The notes below the pieces were generated by a model. The model saw nothing but the letters and a program-made list of their open reading frames with translations. It was not told the DNA's origin and ran no database searches. A program made the position numbers and the translations under genes. From positions 1 through 8,703 of the forward strand of contig JAGWBG010000101.1 in the NCBI GenBank assembly GCA_021296015.1: 8,703 bases of DNA, in the 5' to 3' direction. This document shows, piece after piece, positions 6,053 through 8,703 of this stretch (its first letter is position 1; each line of letters begins with the position of its first letter). The stretch comes from Dehalococcoidia bacterium. Its GTDB lineage: Bacteria > Chloroflexota > Dehalococcoidia > Lucifugimonadales > JAGWBF01.

Positions 6053-7247
6053 TCAGAGGAAAAGGCATGAGGAAAAATCCCATCTGGAACTCACCCCTGC
6101 TGACCTTTTCCTCTGCCTCATCGCCGTCGTGGACGTAATCAATACATTTGCCGAGAGAGTCCCCCAGTATGGGCTTCAGTACCTGCTCCTCCAGTATCCA
6201 GGCCTCGGAATCGCCGACCGGACTCCACTCATCCCTGACAACCCCACGCTTCCGGGTGAGGAGCCTGTAGCCGTCGGACGTGACGGGGTCCAAAAGGCCC
6301 ATGACAAGCCTGTCCTTTCCTCGAAGCTCTATCTCATCCAGTAACTTTCCCAATCCCCCCTGGACTCCTCCCGACAAGTCTTCCGAATCGAAGAATTCGC
6401 CGAGCTTGTTCCTCACCCGGGCCAGAGCCTCATCCGACAGACTTCCCAACACGCGGTGGTAGGGGAGCACCATCAGACCCGGATCGTCAAACTCTACAAG
6501 GCCCATCATCATAAAGTTAAACGCCGCATCCCCGTCGCCCTGACCCCCGGCGTGACCAAGCCGTGTGCGGTCTCGATAGGTCAGCGCCGTCTCATATCTG
6601 TGATGACCGTCGGCTATATAGAGAGGCCTCGACGCCAGAGCCTCGCTTATTTCGGTTATCTGCTCCTGATCGTTTATCTTCCACACTCGATACCCCTGGT
6701 CTGCCGGGTCGGAGAAGTCCATTATGGGCGGTCCTGCCATGACGAGACGGAAGGTTGACGACAGTCTGAGTTCTCCGTCGCGGTAGAGGCACATAATCGG
6801 GCTGAAGTTGGCATTACAGGCATCCATCAGCGCAAGACGGTCACGCTTATCCTCGTCCCTGGTGTATTCATGGGGCAGCACAACCCGGCGCTCGTACTCC
6901 TCCAGTCTGACACGGGCCATAAGCTCCAGACGGGACATCTCCCTACCCCTGGACATGAAGGTATGCTGCACCAGGTAAAAGGCAGGGGACTCCTCACGGA
7001 CCAGGATTGCCTTATTCATCCAATCTGCGAACAGGGCAGCGGAGCGAGTGTAGCGGTTGTCCTGGTCGGTGTCCGATGACAGCCTCTCGCCGGCCTCAAG
7101 CCTGACAACATTATAGGGACTCCGCAGGTGCAAGGACCGCTGAAGCTCGGGCGGTATGGTGTCGAATGGAGGAGAGACTATGTTAGACAATTCTCCCACT
7201 ATCTCGGTATTGTATCTCAAACCCCTGAAGGGGCGTACATCTGCCAT
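5976..7247 (-). CDS. DUF1015 family protein with a frameshifted C-terminus
   Basis: The 423-residue product belongs to the DUF1015 family, whose biochemical role is not established. Family signatures are VSPPFDTI at 24-31, the HEYT element at 126-129, IADGHHRYETAL at 211-222, LPYHRV at 261-266 and YVHDGDEAEE at 371-380. Relatives have been annotated as ParB/Spo0J-related, and ParB-fold enzymes include free-serine kinases (SerK, SbnI). Together with serA nearby this hints at serine/phosphoserine chemistry, as inference only. After FFLMPFPL (391-398) the frame departs from the family and ends in about 25 unrelated residues; the expected conserved C-terminus lies in another frame (5963-6052). 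The last part is therefore frameshifted by a real deletion, an assembly error or, less likely, recoding. ATG 7247 has GGAG 10 bases upstream and starts 27 bases after tsaD, so the two are probably co-transcribed. Confidence 0.9.
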   Translation of the reverse strand: MADVRPFRGLRYNTEIVGELSNIVSPPFDTIPPELQRSLHLRSPYNVVRLEAGERLSSDTDQDNRYTRSAALFADWMNKAILVREESPAFYLVQHTFMSRGREMSRLELMARVRLEEYERRVVLPHEYTRDEDKRDRLALMDACNANFSPIMCLYRDGELRLSSTFRLVMAGPPIMDFSDPADQGYRVWKINDQEQITEISEALASRPLYIADGHHRYETALTYRDRTRLGHAGGQGDGDAAFNFMMMGLVEFDDPGLMVLPYHRVLGSLSDEALARVRNKLGEFFDSEDLSGGVQGGLGKLLDEIELRGKDRLVMGLLDPVTSDGYRLLTRKRGVVRDEWSPVGDSEAWILEEQVLKPILGDSLGKCIDYVHDGDEAEEKVSRGEFQMGFFLMPFPLNYGHGATTSSQGHLLLPQAAHRAGD

Positions 7248-7274
7248 TTATCTATAACTCCGTTATCAGACCTT

Positions 7275-8318
7275 CTACTCCAAAGACAGGCTGGGGTCCA
7301 CGTCAAGGTCGAAGGAGGAACTGTGGCCTCTGATCAGATGTTGGTAGCCACAGGCAGCCATCATCGCCCCGTTGTCGGTACAAAGGATAGGTGGAGGAAT
7401 GAGTACCGGCAGGCCGGACTGCTGCACCATTCTTTCACGAAGCAAGGCATTGGCGGTCACGCCTCCCCCAAGTATGATGCCCCTAGCACCCCGCTTTTCT
7501 GCCGCCTCCAAGGTCTTGGAGACCATGACATCCACCACAGATTCCTGGAAGGCTGAGGCCATCTCCCGTACCTCTCTCTCCATATCCGCCCCCTCCAGTT
7601 CTCCAGGCGGCGGATAGATGCCCCTGTCCTGGGCCTTGTGCAGCAAGGCCGTCTTGACGCCGCTAAAGCTGAAATCATGGCTGTCTTTTAGCCAGGCCCG
7701 TGGCAGGGCCTCTTTGCCAAGAGCGCCACCGGACACCCGTTGAATCTCCGGCCCGCCGGGGAACCCAAGGCCCAGAATGCGGGCCGCTTTATCGAAGGCT
7801 TCACCTGCGGCATCGTCACGGGTGCGTCCCAGCAACCGATACCTTCCGTGCGCCTCCATTTCCACCAAATCGGTGTGTCCGCCGGAGGCAATCAGGCACA
7901 GGAATGGGAAACCCGGTTCCCTTTCCGGGTCGGGTGCACCATCACCGTCACGCTGGAGCCAGGCGGAGTATATGTGCCCCTCAAGATGGTTCATACACAG
8001 CAGAGGTATCCCCAAAGAGAAGGCCAGGGCCTTGGCGAAGTTCAGACCCACCAGTAGAGACCCCGCCAAGCCGGGGCCGTAGGTTACTGCCACGGCGTCT
8101 AGCTCCTTCATAGTCACCCCCCCGACCTCCAGGGCTTCGGCAACGGTGGGTGTCACGTGTATGACGTGCTGGCGGGAGGCCACCTCTGGGACCACGCCGC
8201 CGTAGCGGGCATGGATGTCCACCTGGGAGGCGATAATGTTTGACATGACTTTGCGCCCGTCCTCCACGACGGCGGCGGCGGTTTCATCGCAGGATGTCTC
8301 GATGCCAAGAATCTTCAT
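7275..8318 (-). CDS. tsaD: tRNA N6-adenosine threonylcarbamoyltransferase
   Basis: TsaD, working with TsaB and TsaE, transfers the threonylcarbamoyl group to A37 of ANN-decoding tRNAs, giving t6A. The 347-residue product has the ASKHA-fold N-terminus MKILGIETSCDET and metal ligands His111 and His115 in NHLEGH. It also has ASGGHTDLV at 144-152, DDAAGEAFDKAARILGLGFPG at about 168-188 (substrate and nucleotide contact), FSFSGVKTAL at 216-225 and GGGVTANALLRE at 284-295. Asp315 in CTDNGAM is the third metal ligand. All key residues are present and the length is normal. ATG 8318 matches the family start; only a weak AGG lies 8 bases upstream. It is the first gene of a minus-strand pair with the DUF1015 gene and diverges from the gene at 8553. 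TsaB and TsaE are not in the window. Confidence 0.97.
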   Translation of the reverse strand: MKILGIETSCDETAAAVVEDGRKVMSNIIASQVDIHARYGGVVPEVASRQHVIHVTPTVAEALEVGGVTMKELDAVAVTYGPGLAGSLLVGLNFAKALAFSLGIPLLCMNHLEGHIYSAWLQRDGDGAPDPEREPGFPFLCLIASGGHTDLVEMEAHGRYRLLGRTRDDAAGEAFDKAARILGLGFPGGPEIQRVSGGALGKEALPRAWLKDSHDFSFSGVKTALLHKAQDRGIYPPPGELEGADMEREVREMASAFQESVVDVMVSKTLEAAEKRGARGIILGGGVTANALLRERMVQQSGLPVLIPPPILCTDNGAMMAACGYQHLIRGHSSSFDLDVDPSLSLE

Positions 8319-8398
8319 AGTAAACGCCTGACTATAGTGCCGGCCTTTCGGGATTACTCCGAGAATTACCCGGACGCAGCCGGTTGGTAAGCACCTAC

Positions 8399-8428
8399 AT
8401 TGTAGTTTCAGCTACCTGAAGTAGTCAA
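8399..8428 (-). promoter_or_regulatory. Predicted tsaD-DUF1015 operon promoter
   Basis: On the minus strand TTGACT (8428-8423) is followed after 18 bases by TACAAT (8404-8399); each hexamer matches five of six consensus bases. Transcription would start near 8392, giving a leader of about 74 bases before tsaD. The spacer contains a dyad (8407-8420). Prediction from sequence only. Confidence 0.6.
8407..8420. promoter_or_regulatory. Dyad inside the tsaD promoter spacer, possible operator
   Basis: TTCAG (8407-8411) and CTGAA (8416-8420) form a perfect 5-base dyad separated by CTAC, placed between the -35 and -10 boxes of the predicted tsaD promoter. A second short palindrome, CTACA-T-TGTAG (8395-8405), overlaps the -10 box. 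A dimeric regulator could bind here; no cognate regulator is visible. Confidence 0.35.
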
Positions 8429-8455
8429 TCTGTCTGTGAGATATGCGAGTCTCCG

Positions 8456-8483
8456 GTGACGGCCATACGCTATAATCTATAAT
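8456..8483 (+). promoter_or_regulatory. Promoter with tandem TATAAT boxes for the right-edge gene
   Basis: Two perfect TATAAT hexamers lie at 8471-8476 and 8478-8483, starting 7 bases apart. The second has GTGACG (8456-8461, four of six -35 bases) at a 16-base spacing. A start near 8490 would leave a leader of about 63 bases before ATG 8553. The first box has no convincing -35 partner. Confidence 0.55.
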
Positions 8484-8528
8484 GATGAGGTACAACCCGC
8501 TTTGATACGGTATGGCGGAGAGTCCTGC

Positions 8529-8538
8529 TATCCGGATA
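8529..8538. repeat. Ten-base palindrome beside the ribosome site of the right-edge gene
   Basis: TATCCGGATA is a perfect palindrome ending two bases before the GGGAGG ribosome site. It is short and could be incidental, or a binding site close to translation initiation. Confidence 0.3.
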
Positions 8539-8540
8539 AG

Positions 8541-8545
8541 GGAGG
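8541..8545 (+). promoter_or_regulatory. Strong ribosome binding site of the right-edge gene
   Basis: GGAGG (within AAGGGAGGT) lies 7 bases before ATG 8553, near-ideal spacing. It is the best evidence that the truncated frame at the right edge is a real gene. Confidence 0.75.
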
Positions 8546-8552
8546 TCTTTCA

Positions 8553-8703
8553 ATGGCTGAATATGGGCTGACGGTGAAGCATGGCGAGGAAATGACCCGT
8601 GTGCAGATTAGCTGTATGCACCAGAGCGGACTGCTTTACATGGTGCCGGCAGAGAGAAGCTGGGTTTGCTCACAGGAGTATATGCCGGCCCATGCCCTTG
8701 CGG
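8553..8703 (+). CDS. 5' end of an unrecognised protein gene, running off the right edge
   Basis: The frame from ATG 8553 is open for 50 complete codons to the end of the window. The peptide begins MAEYGLTVKHGEEMTRVQIS and continues with HQSGLLYMVPAERSWVCSQE. It has no signal peptide or membrane segment in the visible part. Cys21, His23, Cys39 and His47 are scattered, with no recognised metal-binding spacing. I do not recognise the family. A promoter with tandem TATAAT boxes and a strong GGAGG ribosome site stand in the right order upstream, so the gene is probably expressed as its own unit, divergent from tsaD. It could be the start of a separate operon beyond the window. Confidence 0.65.
   Translation, partial: MAEYGLTVKHGEEMTRVQISCMHQSGLLYMVPAERSWVCSQEYMPAHALA

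Noticed and set aside
8331..8336. TATAGT on the minus strand as the tsaD -10 box
   Set aside because: No -35 hexamer lies 15-19 bases upstream and the leader would be only a few bases; the TTGACT-18-TACAAT pair upstream is much better.
8341..8460. tRNA or other structured RNA in the divergent spacer
   Set aside because: Short stems exist but there is no cloverleaf, no T-loop GTTC motif and no CCA-proximal stem.

Overview
The window looks like a chromosomal housekeeping segment from a moderately GC-rich bacterium. The aminotransferase-serA pair, a DUF1015 gene close by, the many GTG starts and the protein sequences recall Chloroflexota, most plausibly Dehalococcoidia. That placement is inference from remembered gene content, not a search. 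I see no phage, insertion sequence, CRISPR array, tRNA or rRNA.

Layout. Positions 1-195 hold the 5' end of an unrecognised minus-strand gene that runs off the left edge and has an apparently leaderless extended -10 promoter. A spacer with two inverted repeats follows, then a predicted promoter for a plus-strand run: ribF (FAD synthesis), tyrS (tyrosyl-tRNA synthetase), a class V aminotransferase and serA (phosphoglycerate dehydrogenase). Gaps of 29, 9 and 7 bases suggest one transcript. After serA lies a degenerate repeat-like element with a strong hairpin, then a small coiled-coil protein gene of unknown function. Converging on it from the minus strand is an operon of tsaD (tRNA t6A37 synthesis) followed by a DUF1015 gene. 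A divergent regulatory region of about 230 bases separates tsaD from the start of an unrecognised plus-strand gene at the right edge.

How the genes fit together. SerA makes 3-phosphohydroxypyruvate and the aminotransferase directly upstream is well placed to turn it into phosphoserine. DUF1015 is a family I recall near serA/aminotransferase pairs in other anaerobes, and its ParB-like character invites a link to serine/phosphoserine chemistry. RibF, TyrS and TsaD are core cofactor and translation functions.

Most notable: the DUF1015 reading frame is broken near its end. The conserved C-terminal segment of the family is intact in the DNA but in another frame, and the annotated frame ends in about 26 unrelated residues. 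No clear new multi-gene system is present. The main leads are the DUF1015/serine association, this frameshift, the leaderless edge gene, the dyad inside the tsaD promoter and the repeat element after serA.
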